A stretch of DNA of 43,041 nucleotides from Bacteroidales bacterium (GCA_015060385.1 SUYO01000012.1:1-43041), one strand, 5' to 3'; numbered from the stretch's first letter, positions 7,884 through 15,635 are shown. Notes: a model not told the origin generated them from the letters alone. Program-made: numbers and translations.

Positions 7884-7918
7884 CAAATATAGAAAATTTA
7901 ATTTGTAAATCGGTCAAA
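7884..7918 (-). promoter_or_regulatory. Promoter of the pheA-tyrA-DAHP synthase operon
   Basis: The minus strand has TTTG (7918-7915) and TATATTTG (7891-7884), the Bacteroidota -33 and -7 elements, with a 23-base spacer that is slightly long. The expected start of transcription is only a few bases before the leader ATG, so the leader peptide would have a very short or no 5' UTR. Confidence 0.65.
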
Positions 7919-7939
7919 GAGACCTGACTTTGTTGATGA

Positions 7940-8503
7940 CTACACAGTCATCATTTCCTTTTCCTTGGCAACTACGAGTTCGTCCAGTTTCTTTGTGAAG
8001 GCGTCAGTCTCCTTCTGGACAAGCTGCTCGTACTCCTTCTGGAGGTCTTCAGGCATACCTTCCTTGTTTGCCTTCTTGAGAAGCTCGATAGCGTCACGAC
8101 GTGCGTTGCGGACGCTTACCTTTGCATTCTCACCAGCTGCCTTTGCCTTCTTGAGGAGTTCCTTACGACGCTCTTCAGTAAGGGCAGGAACAGTACAGCG
8201 GATGCTCTCACCGTTGTTTGAAGGGGTAAGTCCGAGGTTTGCATCGATGATTGCCTTCTCGATAGGGCCGATCATCTTCTTCTCCCATGGCTGGAGCATG
8301 AGGGTCTTTGCGTCAGGAGTAGTGACAGAAGCGACCTGCGGGATCGGTGTAGGGCTGCCGTAGTAGTCCACCATCACATTGTTGAACACCATAGGGTTTG
8401 CCTTGCCGGCACGGTATGTCTTGAGTTCCTCGTCGAGGTGGGTGACTGCATTGGACATCTTGCCCTTTGCGCCTGAGAGAATTTCTTTAGCTCTAGTAAT
8501 CAT
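7940..8503 (-). CDS. frr: Ribosome recycling factor
   Basis: This 187-residue factor splits the post-termination ribosome together with EF-G. The family features are all present: DEELKTYRAGKANP near the start (about 24-37), VDYYGSPTPIPQVA, the conserved LMLQPWEKKMIGPIEKAI, RCTVPALTEERRKEL and the basic VSVRNARRDAIE. The length is normal. It lies 89 bases downstream of pyrH on the same strand, a widely conserved pair. Confidence 0.97.
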   Translation of the reverse strand: MITRAKEILSGAKGKMSNAVTHLDEELKTYRAGKANPMVFNNVMVDYYGSPTPIPQVASVTTPDAKTLMLQPWEKKMIGPIEKAIIDANLGLTPSNNGESIRCTVPALTEERRKELLKKAKAAGENAKVSVRNARRDAIELLKKANKEGMPEDLQKEYEQLVQKETDAFTKKLDELVVAKEKEMMTV

Positions 8504-8534
8504 AATATCGGTTGTTTTAAAATTTCTATTGTTA

Positions 8535-8581
8535 AGATTCCCGATCAGGTCGGGAATGACGATTCACGCCGTCATGACGGT
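8535..8581. repeat. Small palindromic sequences between pyrH and frr
   Basis: ATTCCCGA/TCGGGAAT forms a stem around TCAGG at 8537-8557, followed by TGAC; GCCGTCATGACGGT (8568-8581) is a second short palindrome. The first resembles short interspersed palindromes seen in many bacterial genomes and is loosely like 14513-14539. Either could also stabilise or attenuate the pyrH-frr transcript. Confidence 0.45.
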
Positions 8582-8592
8582 CTGTCCTACAT

Positions 8593-9303
8593 CTATACAT
8601 GTACCAGCGTACCGACCTTCTCGCCCTTGACAAGCTTGGTAAGATTGCCCTTCTGATTCATATCGAAGACGATGATCGGCATGTTGCCTTCGCGGCAGAG
8701 AGCGAAAGCTGTCTGGTCCATGACCTTGAGACGGTCCTCTATGGCCTTGTCGAAGCTGAGTTCCTCATACTTTACAGCAGCTGGATCCTTTTCAGGGTCA
8801 GCCGTATAGACTCCGTCCACTCTTGTTCCCTTGAGAAGGGCGTCAGCTCCGATTTCAAGGGCACGGAGGGCAGCGCCTGAATCAGTCGTGAAGTAAGGGT
8901 TTCCCGTACCTCCTGCGATAAGGGCTACTCCGCCTTTCTCCATCACAGCGACAGCGTCATCCCTCATATAGTAACGTGCAACGGGCATCATAGGGGTAGC
9001 CGTGAAGACTTCCGCCTCGACTCCTGCACTTCTGATGGCCATTGCAAGACCGAGAGAGTTGATCACGGTCGCAAGCATTCCCATCTTGTCGCCGTTAACT
9101 CTGTCAAATCCCTTTCCTACGCCCTGAAGACCACGGAAAATGTTTCCTCCACCGATGACGATAGCGACCTGGAGACCGTTCTTGACAGCCTCAGCCACCT
9201 CTTCCGCATAAGCGGCAAGCCAGTTTTCGTCAATACCTTTGCCGGCAGGGCCTCCAAGGCTCTCGCCGCTCAATTTCAAAAGAACGCGTTTATATGTGCC
9301 CAT
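8593..9303 (-). CDS. pyrH: UMP kinase
   Basis: This 236-residue cytoplasmic kinase makes UDP from UMP for pyrimidine supply. It has the amino-acid-kinase fold signatures RVLLKLSGESLGG (about 6-18), IVIGGGNIFRG, MGMLATVINSLGLA, GGTGNPYFTTDSGAALRA and ADALLKGTRVDGVYTADP. I chose MGTYKRVLLK (9301-9303); the frame continues upstream to 9384 but crosses the promoter. The -7 box at 9334-9341 supports this start. It is followed by frr. Confidence 0.96.
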   Translation of the reverse strand: MGTYKRVLLKLSGESLGGPAGKGIDENWLAAYAEEVAEAVKNGLQVAIVIGGGNIFRGLQGVGKGFDRVNGDKMGMLATVINSLGLAMAIRSAGVEAEVFTATPMMPVARYYMRDDAVAVMEKGGVALIAGGTGNPYFTTDSGAALRALEIGADALLKGTRVDGVYTADPEKDPAAVKYEELSFDKAIEDRLKVMDQTAFALCREGNMPIIVFDMNQKGNLTKLVKGEKVGTLVHV

Positions 9304-9333
9304 AATCAATGATGTTTCTTGTTTTACAGCAAA

Positions 9334-9364
9334 CAAAAGTATCGAATTATTATGAAACTTCCAA
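9334..9364 (-). promoter_or_regulatory. pyrH-frr promoter
   Basis: TACTTTTG on the minus strand (9341-9334) fits TAnnTTTG, with TTG about 20 bases upstream (near 9362-9364). It lies 31 bases before the pyrH ATG. Confidence 0.65.
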
Positions 9365-9373
9365 GAAAGAATA

Positions 9374-9381
9374 TATCTTTG
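9374..9381 (+). promoter_or_regulatory. -7 box of the cytochrome b gene
   Basis: TATCTTTG matches TAnnTTTG and lies 57 bases upstream of the ATG at 9438. No convincing -33 TTTG is seen. Confidence 0.6.
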
Positions 9382-9437
9382 CACAGCCTAACGGCGTATT
9401 CTGACTGAATATTAACTAAACAGATTATAAAACTATT

Positions 9438-10148
9438 ATGGCACTTTCATCAATTACCAAGAAGCTTATCATGAGTATAAGCGGTCTGTTCCTCATCCTT
9501 TTCCTTCTTCTTCACACAACAATCAACTTCTTCGCAGTCGTTGATGCGTTCAAGGGCACCTGGGGTCTTCCTGCAGGAGAGGGATGGTATGCCGGCGGAT
9601 GCTGGTTCATGGCAACTCCTGTAATCGACATCATGGTTCCTATCCTTGCTGCAGGCTTCTTTGTACATATCGTCTATGCCTTCATCCTTACTTACGGAAA
9701 CTACAAGGCACGTGGTACTGAGCGCTATGCTGTTGCAAACAAGACAAAGGCTGAGTCATGGGCAGCAAAGAACATGCTTGTTCTCGGAGTGATCGTACTC
9801 GGATTCGCTATATTCCATATGTCACACTTCTGGGCTGAGATGCAGTATGTAGAGTGGTTCAAGGGTGAGCACGTTGCTCCTGAATCAGTTTACGCCCTCA
9901 TGGAGCTCACATTCGGCAACTGGTGGATGGTAGCTATCTATATCGTATGGTTCGTAGCCCTCTGGTTCCACCTTACTCACGGTTTCTGGAGCGCATTCCA
10001 AAGCGTGGGACTCAGCAACAAGAACTGGGAGAAGAGACTCATGTGCATCGGTAATGTCTTTGCAACTCTTCTTGTAGTATGCCTTTCAATTACTGCAGTT
10101 GTCGCTTGCCTCGTTGCAAACGGCGTTATCCCTGGCAGCGTTCTCTAA
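9438..10148 (+). CDS. Succinate dehydrogenase / fumarate reductase cytochrome b subunit
   Basis: This 236-residue integral membrane protein anchors the complex and passes electrons between quinone and the Fe-S subunit. Five hydrophobic helices are visible (about 12-33, 58-82, 108-128, 154-180, 200-228). Helix His residues in LLLHTT, FFVHIVY, IFHMSHF and FHLTHGFW could ligate two b hemes, as in diheme fumarate reductases of the Wolinella type. Codon choice is uniform and looks highly expressed. The flavoprotein and Fe-S subunit genes normally follow directly, but here a strong terminator and an opposite-strand gene follow. Confidence 0.9.
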   Translation: MALSSITKKLIMSISGLFLILFLLLHTTINFFAVVDAFKGTWGLPAGEGWYAGGCWFMATPVIDIMVPILAAGFFVHIVYAFILTYGNYKARGTERYAVANKTKAESWAAKNMLVLGVIVLGFAIFHMSHFWAEMQYVEWFKGEHVAPESVYALMELTFGNWWMVAIYIVWFVALWFHLTHGFWSAFQSVGLSNKNWEKRLMCIGNVFATLLVVCLSITAVVACLVANGVIPGSVL

Positions 10149-10164
10149 AAGACATCGCATATAT

Positions 10165-10205
10165 AAAAAATGGCATCCGGCTGTCGTCGGATGCCATTTT
10201 TTTTT
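10165..10205. terminator. Strong intrinsic terminator, usable from both sides
   Basis: A 15-bp stem, ATGGCATCCG core with flanking A and T runs (10165-10179 with 10188-10202), has an eight-base loop. It continues into a T-run on the plus strand and a T-run on the minus strand. It ends both the cytochrome b gene and the convergent aminopeptidase gene. Confidence 0.9.
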
Positions 10206-10220
10206 GCGCGTCACGCAGAA

Positions 10221-12029
10221 TCAGACCGGAAGGGTCTTGGTACGGAGCCAGGCTGCAACCTCTGTAGGAAGGAGCGGAGCCAATGTACGGTAAACCCTTT
10301 CGTTGTATTCGTTCAGCCAGCCCAGGGCCTCGGGACCGAGGAGTTCAGGAATGACGGCCGATGTGTCGAAATGGCATAAGGTAAGCGTCTCGAAACCGAT
10401 CCAGTCACCGAATTCGGAAATACCTTCTTCGCGGCAAAGGATGAGGTTCTCATGACGCACACCGTGCATTCCTTCGCGGTAGAGGGCAGGTTCGTTTGAT
10501 GTCACCATGCCCGGAAGGAGAGGCTGAGGGTTGTACTGGTATCTTATGGACTGAGGACCTTCGTGTACACAGAGGTAGTATCCGACGCCGTGGCCGGTAC
10601 CATGTCCGAAATTACGTCTTGCCTTCCAGAGCGGCATGCGGGCGATGGCATCGATCTGGCAGCCGGCCGTTCCGCGAGGGAAGATGGCCATGGACAGGTC
10701 GATCATTCCTTTCAGCACAAGGGTATAGTCCTCCTTTTCGAGGTCGGTACATGGACCCAGCGGGATGGTGCGGGTGATGTCGGTCGTGCCGGTAAGGTAC
10801 TGTCCGCCCGAATCGACGAGATACAGGCCGTGCGGACGGATGAGGGCTGAGCCTTCCTTCGGGGTCAGATAATGCGGAAGGGCACCGCCTGGTCCATAGG
10901 CCGAGATGTTTTCGAAACTGTTGCCGCGGTATCCGGGGATCTGCGAACGGAACCATGTCAGTTTCTCGGAAGCCTCCCATTCATCGACTTCCCTTCCGGA
11001 TGCGACCTCCGTCTCAAGCCAATGGATGAAACATTCCATGGCCACACCGTCATCGATGAAGGTCTGGCGCATGTGTTCGATCTCAGAAGGGATCCTGACC
11101 GACTTCTCGAGGATCACAGGGGATGTGCCGAATACGATCCTGTCGGCCGGATATGAGTCACGGATATATTCGTGAATATGGTGGTTGAGAGTCGAAGGGT
11201 CGGCAAATAGGGTCACCGGCGACTGCTCGTCGCTGAAGTCCGAAAGGGCGAAGAAGACCGCATCGTAGTCATCGACTATGACACCGTCCATCTCCAGCTC
11301 GCTGAAGCTGTCCTGAGTGTCAGGATCATCATGGACTCCCTTCCGGACAAACCACCTGACGCTGTCCTGCGATACGAGGAGATAGGAGATGACCAGAGGA
11401 TTGTATTCGATGTCGTTACCCCTGACATTGAGAAGCCAGGCGATCTCATCGAGCGAAGTGAGGAGGACACGGTCGACTCCCTGAAGAAGCATCCATTTCC
11501 TGAGCCATGATATCTTTTCCGAGCGCGGAGTACCGCCGAAGGTCTCCACATCGAGGGTGGTTATCGGGGTCATCGGAATCTGAGGCCGTCCTTCCCAGAG
11601 TTCCTCAAGCATGTCGGGAAGATCCACGACCAGACCACCTTCTCCAAGGGCTTCCTCGATTTCCTTTACGGCATCGACATTCCAGCAGAGACCGTCAAGA
11701 GCGACTGTCCTTGCCTTGTCGGAAAGCCACTGCGGAATGCTCACGCTGTCCGGCATACGTGTCTTGTGGAGTTCGATACCGGTCTCTTCAAGCTGGGTCA
11801 GGGCCTGGATGAAGTATCTGGAATCTGTCCAGAGACCGGCATGGTCCATTGTTATCACAAGGTCACCGGCTTCTCCGGTAAATCCGCTGAGCCATCTGAC
11901 CTGCTGCCATCTTGGTGCAGGATATTCGCTGCTGTGGGGGTCGGAGCCGCTGATTGTCACAGCGTCCCAGCCGTTCCTTTCCATTACCGCCCTGAGGGCT
12001 GCTATTCTTTCTGCGTGGATGTTTGACAT
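10221..12029 (-). CDS. Xaa-Pro aminopeptidase (aminopeptidase P, M24B)
   Basis: This 602-residue cytoplasmic metallopeptidase removes an N-terminal residue preceding proline. It has the long three-domain form: two creatinase-like N-terminal domains (about 1-310), then the pita-bread M24 domain and a short C-terminal extension. Metal ligands are visible as the two Asp of VDSGGQYLTGTTDITRT, the His of HGTGHGVGYYLCVHEGP, and the Glu of TSNEPALYREG and HENLILC. The last domain ends EVAAWLRTKTLP. It is monocistronic between terminators at 10165 and 12072. Confidence 0.94.
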   Translation of the reverse strand: MSNIHAERIAALRAVMERNGWDAVTISGSDPHSSEYPAPRWQQVRWLSGFTGEAGDLVITMDHAGLWTDSRYFIQALTQLEETGIELHKTRMPDSVSIPQWLSDKARTVALDGLCWNVDAVKEIEEALGEGGLVVDLPDMLEELWEGRPQIPMTPITTLDVETFGGTPRSEKISWLRKWMLLQGVDRVLLTSLDEIAWLLNVRGNDIEYNPLVISYLLVSQDSVRWFVRKGVHDDPDTQDSFSELEMDGVIVDDYDAVFFALSDFSDEQSPVTLFADPSTLNHHIHEYIRDSYPADRIVFGTSPVILEKSVRIPSEIEHMRQTFIDDGVAMECFIHWLETEVASGREVDEWEASEKLTWFRSQIPGYRGNSFENISAYGPGGALPHYLTPKEGSALIRPHGLYLVDSGGQYLTGTTDITRTIPLGPCTDLEKEDYTLVLKGMIDLSMAIFPRGTAGCQIDAIARMPLWKARRNFGHGTGHGVGYYLCVHEGPQSIRYQYNPQPLLPGMVTSNEPALYREGMHGVRHENLILCREEGISEFGDWIGFETLTLCHFDTSAVIPELLGPEALGWLNEYNERVYRTLAPLLPTEVAAWLRTKTLPV

Positions 12030-12071
12030 GGCTTATATTGGTTATCTTGTTTATTATCAATTATTTAGCTA

Positions 12072-12103
12072 ATAAGCCTGCCGCCCCGGGGCGTCGGGCT
12101 TAT
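12072..12103 (-). terminator. GC-rich hairpin after hemW, probable terminator
   Basis: ATAAGCC and GGCTTAT (12072-12078 with 12097-12103) close an inner perfect CGCCCC/GGGGCG stem separated by a three-base internal loop. It lies 36 bases past the hemW stop and before the aminopeptidase start. The trailing T-run is poor, so a transcript-stabilising role is also possible. Confidence 0.5.
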
Positions 12104-12138
12104 AGGGTAAGTCGGTGATTATCTGAAGGTTAGGCTAA

Positions 12139-13614
12139 TCATATTAAATCGGCTATTATCATATCCGAGACGAAAAAACGGTCTTCGGGGATCCGCAGGC
12201 GCGAGCACGGGCCTGCAGGTTCAGTAACCGTAGGGCCTAGTGTTCCGGGACTGTCAGGTTCAGTAACCGTATGGCCTGATGTTCCGGGACTGTCAGGTTC
12301 AGTAACCGTATGGCCTGGTGTTCCGGGACTGTCAGGTTCTGGAGTACCTGGGCTGGCCGGAATACGGACAAGGTCTCCTGAGGCGAGGGCCTGATCAATG
12401 CGGACCGGATTGCAGTGCGCGCGGAGGTATTCTTCCTCCATGCCGTCGCAGGTACGGAGGGCAAGCATGACCCGTTCCATGACGACCTGTTCCTCTGTCA
12501 GATCTTCGCCGTCCATGATTCCCGTCGGGTCCTCCATATACTTCTGCAGGTCAGGGTCGTTCCATTGACGGATGTAACGAAGCATTTTTGAATTGTCATC
12601 TCCCGGAGCCTGAAGTGAGGAAGTGGCATTTTCCCACCCTCTCGAGAGATAAGCAAATGGTCCGGTGGACTTTTGCAGCGAACAGCCTGCGGTAGCAGGA
12701 CCGGACGGGGCCCACTGGTGGGAGGGGGCCACTGGAGCACACAGGGTTTGGGAGCATACCCTCAAACTATGAGCAGCTGGACCAAAGCCGGCATAAGGAA
12801 TATGACGCCAGTAGGCGGAGTTATGCCTGGCTTCGAAACCGGGTAGGGCGAAATTGGATATTTCGTAGTGGCGGTAGCCAGCTTCGTGCAACGCCTGGCA
12901 AAGCAGCCTGTACTGACGTTCGCAGAGTTCCTCGGAAGCTTCCTGCCACTTTCCACGTTCGACAAGCTTTGCCAGCATGCTTCCCGGCTCGACAGAAAGC
13001 TGATAGGAAGAAATATGCTGAGGGGGGCCTCCTTTCGAAGAAATATGCAACGCCGAATCCAAGGTTTGCTTCCATTGGTCGTCCGAGAGCTGAGGAAGAC
13101 CGAAGATCAGGTCTATGCTGATGTTGCTGATTCCGGCAGACTCGAGCATGGCATAGGCTCTGCGTGCTGTTGCCGCATCATGTCTGCGGTTCATGAACCT
13201 GAGGATACTGTCATCAAAAGACTGGACTCCCATGCTTATGCGGCTCACGCCAAGCTCCATCAGCCCCCTGATATAGTCCTCTCCCTTGTCGACGATGTCT
13301 TCGGGATTGACCTCGACAGTGAATTCGTCGTACGGTCCTCCATGCCCGGTCTCTTTCAATGCGTCAAGGACACGCTTTAAGACATGAAGAGGCAGCACCG
13401 ATGGGGTGCCGCCTCCTATGTACAATGTATTTACTTCATCTGAAATCTCATCCGCGCGATGCCTTATCTCCTTGCAGAGAGCATCTGCAAACCTTCCGAA
13501 CATAGCTTCCTGGTTGCAGGCATCTTCTGCACCGCGACATTTTGCAGCGACTTCCGAATAGAAGTCACAATATGTACAGAAACTTCTGCAGAAAGGTATG
13601 TGGACGTAGATCAC
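12139..13614 (-). CDS. hemW: HemW-like radical SAM heme chaperone with two repeat insertions
   Basis: The 491-residue protein has the radical SAM cluster C9-x3-C13-x2-C16 in IPFCRSFCTYCDFYS, then TLYIGGGTPS, SMGVQSFDD and the HemW-type YRHYEISNFALPGFEARHNSAYW (about 247-269). Real HemW proteins bind and insert heme; they were long mis-annotated as coproporphyrinogen oxidase. The family is usually about 380 residues. The excess sits in two places. Residues about 295-330 are encoded by a dispersed DNA repeat (12624-12731). Residues about 428-466 are three 13-residue tandem units. Both insertions keep the frame, and a family-like C-terminus (EDRFFVSDMIIADLI) follows. It starts two bases after the upstream coiled-coil gene. 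Confidence 0.88.
   Translation of the reverse strand: MIYVHIPFCRSFCTYCDFYSEVAAKCRGAEDACNQEAMFGRFADALCKEIRHRADEISDEVNTLYIGGGTPSVLPLHVLKRVLDALKETGHGGPYDEFTVEVNPEDIVDKGEDYIRGLMELGVSRISMGVQSFDDSILRFMNRRHDAATARRAYAMLESAGISNISIDLIFGLPQLSDDQWKQTLDSALHISSKGGPPQHISSYQLSVEPGSMLAKLVERGKWQEASEELCERQYRLLCQALHEAGYRHYEISNFALPGFEARHNSAYWRHIPYAGFGPAAHSLRVCSQTLCAPVAPSHQWAPSGPATAGCSLQKSTGPFAYLSRGWENATSSLQAPGDDNSKMLRYIRQWNDPDLQKYMEDPTGIMDGEDLTEEQVVMERVMLALRTCDGMEEEYLRAHCNPVRIDQALASGDLVRIPASPGTPEPDSPGTPGHTVTEPDSPGTSGHTVTEPDSPGTLGPTVTEPAGPCSRLRIPEDRFFVSDMIIADLI
12216..12332. repeat. Three tandem 39-bp units in the 3' part of hemW
   Basis: Units at 12216-12254, 12255-12293 and 12294-12332 are nearly identical, with a partial fourth at 12333. 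Each encodes 13 residues of the type TEPDSPGTxGxTV, a Pro-rich linker. Units are in frame. Confidence 0.93.
12624..12731 (-). mobile_element. Copy A of a dispersed in-frame repeat, inside hemW
   Basis: The element reads GGCCCCCTCCCAC...GTGGGCCCC at one end and ...AAAATGCCA at the other on the minus strand, and is 108 bp as bounded by TGGC/GCCA. It is largely the same sequence as 24431-24551 (prmC), including a 36-base central stretch with one difference. Here it is read as APSHQWAPSGPATAG...; in prmC another frame is read. No open frame for a mobility protein is present, so it must be non-autonomous if mobile. Confidence 0.8.
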
Positions 13615-13616
13615 GG

Positions 13617-14480
13617 CTATCGGAGCATGAGTTCCGCAGAACCGAGCAGAGTCTGCTCTGTATAAGCCTCGACAGTATAGATTCCCTTCACATATTCAGG
13701 GATATCGTTAAGGTAGATGCTGAGGTCTACCTCCTTGCCCTGATAATCAACTTCGCGTGATGCCGAGCAGATCATAGGCTCGCCATCTACCTCGAATGTC
13801 CTCTGGGTACTGTTCGTAAGGAGGATTCCGTCCGGACCCTTTACCCTGATGTAGATTCTGACAGGTCCCTTAGGTGCCAGATCATTCTCCACAAGGCTGA
13901 GCGAGGTGAGAAGTCTCACTACCCTGCTGCTTCTGTCTGTAACCTTGTCTGAAGCATTGTAGGCCTCGATCCTGATGCCGCGGGCCTTGATCACCGAACC
14001 AGCGGCAACCTGACCTGAAAGGCTCTCGACAGTCTTGTTGAGTTCTTCCTCTCTCTTCCTGCTCTCAGCAGCTTCACGACGTGCTGCAGCTGCATCTGCA
14101 GTAAGTTTCTTGTTGAGGGTATTGAGGGAGTCGATCTGGACGATATAGTTCCTCATGATGCTTCTGAGGGTTCCGAGTTCCTTCTCGTACTGACGCATCT
14201 TGCTCCTGTTGGTAGCTTCCGTCTTCTGGATCCTTTCTATGAGCTGGGAAACTTCCTCTCTTGAAGAATCGAGCTGTGAGTTTATCGAATCATAGTCAGA
14301 AGATAGTGTCGCATAATCATTCTGTAGCTCTATCATCTGAGCTGTAAGTTCTTCCTTATCTATTGTGAGTTCGTTTACCAGGGTGGTTTTCTGATACCAG
14401 ATGTATGCAAGGGCACCTGCAAGAAGCACGGCTACAGCGATCAGTGCATACATGATTTTTTTCAGAGTGTTATTTTCCAT
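13617..14480 (-). CDS. Membrane-anchored coiled-coil protein of unknown function
   Basis: This 287-residue protein has a short basic N-terminus, one transmembrane helix (about 9-29), a long heptad-rich coiled coil (about 33-165) and a compact C-terminal domain (about 170-287) rich in beta-type sequence (RIYIRVKGPDGILL, SIYLNDIPEYVKGIYTVEAY). The C-terminal domain is predicted outside the cytoplasm. I do not recognise a named family, though similar proteins are common as hypotheticals in Bacteroidales. It is first in a two-gene operon with hemW (two-base gap), with a -7 box at 14552-14559. Confidence 0.8.
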   Translation of the reverse strand: MENNTLKKIMYALIAVAVLLAGALAYIWYQKTTLVNELTIDKEELTAQMIELQNDYATLSSDYDSINSQLDSSREEVSQLIERIQKTEATNRSKMRQYEKELGTLRSIMRNYIVQIDSLNTLNKKLTADAAAARREAAESRKREEELNKTVESLSGQVAAGSVIKARGIRIEAYNASDKVTDRSSRVVRLLTSLSLVENDLAPKGPVRIYIRVKGPDGILLTNSTQRTFEVDGEPMICSASREVDYQGKEVDLSIYLNDIPEYVKGIYTVEAYTEQTLLGSAELMLR

Positions 14481-14512
14481 AATATGAACCTTGTGTTTTA
14501 TTTACTGTTTAA

Positions 14513-14539
14513 AGATCCTTCGCTATGCTCAGGATGACA
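14513..14539. repeat. Short interspersed repeat of the AGGATGAC type
   Basis: AGATCCTTCGC...GCTCAGGATGAC is an imperfect palindrome of a kind I recall from many bacterial intergenic regions. It falls in the 5' leader of the coiled-coil gene. Confidence 0.4.
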
Positions 14540-14551
14540 ATATAACGGATG

Positions 14552-14559
14552 CAAATATA
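14552..14559 (-). promoter_or_regulatory. -7 box of the coiled-coil gene
   Basis: The minus strand reads TATATTTG, an exact TAnnTTTG match, about 70 bases upstream of the ATG at 14480. Confidence 0.6.
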
Positions 14560-14581
14560 GCAAATAATCGTTGATTCTTCT

Positions 14582-14589
14582 TATATTTG
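14582..14589 (+). promoter_or_regulatory. -7 box of the 158-residue membrane protein gene
   Basis: TATATTTG, exact match, 21 bases before the ATG at 14611. It forms a back-to-back pair with 14552-14559. Confidence 0.6.
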
Positions 14590-14610
14590 TAGTCCCACAA
14601 ATATAAAGCC

Positions 14611-15087
14611 ATGAAATATATCATCAGAGCAATCAAATACTTTTTCTATTTCGCGTTCCTCACCACAGCCATCATTCTGGCCCTTGTCCTGATAGGGGCA
14701 GTAGAAGGCAATATCGAAACTATCTTCGAGGACGGATACAATTCCCTCTGGAAGATAGCTGTATTCTTCGCAATTGTTGCAGCGGTATACCCCAAGTTCG
14801 GATTCGTAAGAAGAAAGCTGGAAACTGAAGCCGACTGGGAAAGCGTAAGAAGTGTCGCCAAGGCATACTTCCGCGAAAAGCCTTTCAAGGTAGAATCTGA
14901 AACCGCCGATTCGATCTCATTCAGACGCAGGGATGCCATCGGAAGAATCACCAAGATGTGCGAAGACCGCATAACTCTCAGCAAGACTGAAGAAGGCTTC
15001 GTTCTCGATGGTCTCAGAAAAGATGTCTTCCTCTATGCTACCGGATTGGAATCCAACATTCTGGCAGCTTCAGACAAGGCTGAATAG
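14611..15087 (+). CDS. Small two-helix membrane protein, unknown function
   Basis: This 158-residue protein has two predicted transmembrane helices (about 8-32 and 44-64), then a soluble, probably cytoplasmic domain with FREKPFKVESETADSISFRRR and alternating beta-type segments. No named family is recognised. It is monocistronic with its own promoter. Its last 55 bases overlap the tail of the convergent DUF3109 gene, so both C-termini are encoded on the same DNA. Confidence 0.78.
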   Translation: MKYIIRAIKYFFYFAFLTTAIILALVLIGAVEGNIETIFEDGYNSLWKIAVFFAIVAAVYPKFGFVRRKLETEADWESVRSVAKAYFREKPFKVESETADSISFRRRDAIGRITKMCEDRITLSKTEEGFVLDGLRKDVFLYATGLESNILAASDKAE

Positions 15088-15635
15088 AAGTCTTCTCCGA
15101 AATAACGCTCAATAGGTTCGCGCAGGAATTCATATACGCGGATCTTTTCTTTCTTGCCCTTTGCGAATGCATCCTGGCAGATATGCCACCTGTGGAGGTT
15201 CAACGCCCTCATGCCGTTGCGGAGCTGGGTGATGCGTATAGGATAGAGCCAGCATGATATCGGCTTGCGGAAATCTCCCTTGCCCTGGAACCAGCACCTT
15301 TCCATCGAACAGAAGCAGTTGCCGTCCTCGTCGAAGAGCGTATATGCACACTCCTCGCTGCCCGGCACCAGAGGAGTCACCATGTCCCCGTCCATGTCTA
15401 TTTCATAGAACCCCTTCTTCCGGACAGCCTCACGCCCCTCCTCCGACATGATCGGAGAAAAAATGTGATAGTTCTTCTCTATAGCCTCGGCTTCACACTC
15501 CTCCATTGGAGCACCGCTGTCACCGATCACACAGCAGCATCCCTTGCATTTTTCATAATCACATGCAAAATATTCCGTCAGAATCTCCTCTGATACGAGA
15601 CAGTCATCTATCTCTATTATGGTTCCGTGATACAT
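15033..15635 (-). CDS. DUF3109 family protein
   Basis: This 200-residue cysteine-rich protein fits the DUF3109 family common in Bacteroidota. The N-terminus holds CDYEKCKGCCCVIGDSGAP (about 25-43), and further Cys occur in ECAYTLF, CFCSMERC, ISCWLYPIRI and HICQDAF. The pattern suggests a metal or Fe-S site, but no function is established. It starts two bases after the stop of the M16 gene upstream and so is probably co-transcribed. Its 3' end overlaps the convergent small membrane protein gene. Confidence 0.85.
   Translation of the reverse strand: MYHGTIIEIDDCLVSEEILTEYFACDYEKCKGCCCVIGDSGAPMEECEAEAIEKNYHIFSPIMSEEGREAVRKKGFYEIDMDGDMVTPLVPGSEECAYTLFDEDGNCFCSMERCWFQGKGDFRKPISCWLYPIRITQLRNGMRALNLHRWHICQDAFAKGKKEKIRVYEFLREPIERYFGEDFYSALSEAARMLDSNPVA

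Noticed and set aside
12216..12332. Possible CRISPR array
   Set aside because: Tandem 39-bp units without spacers, inside hemW and in frame.
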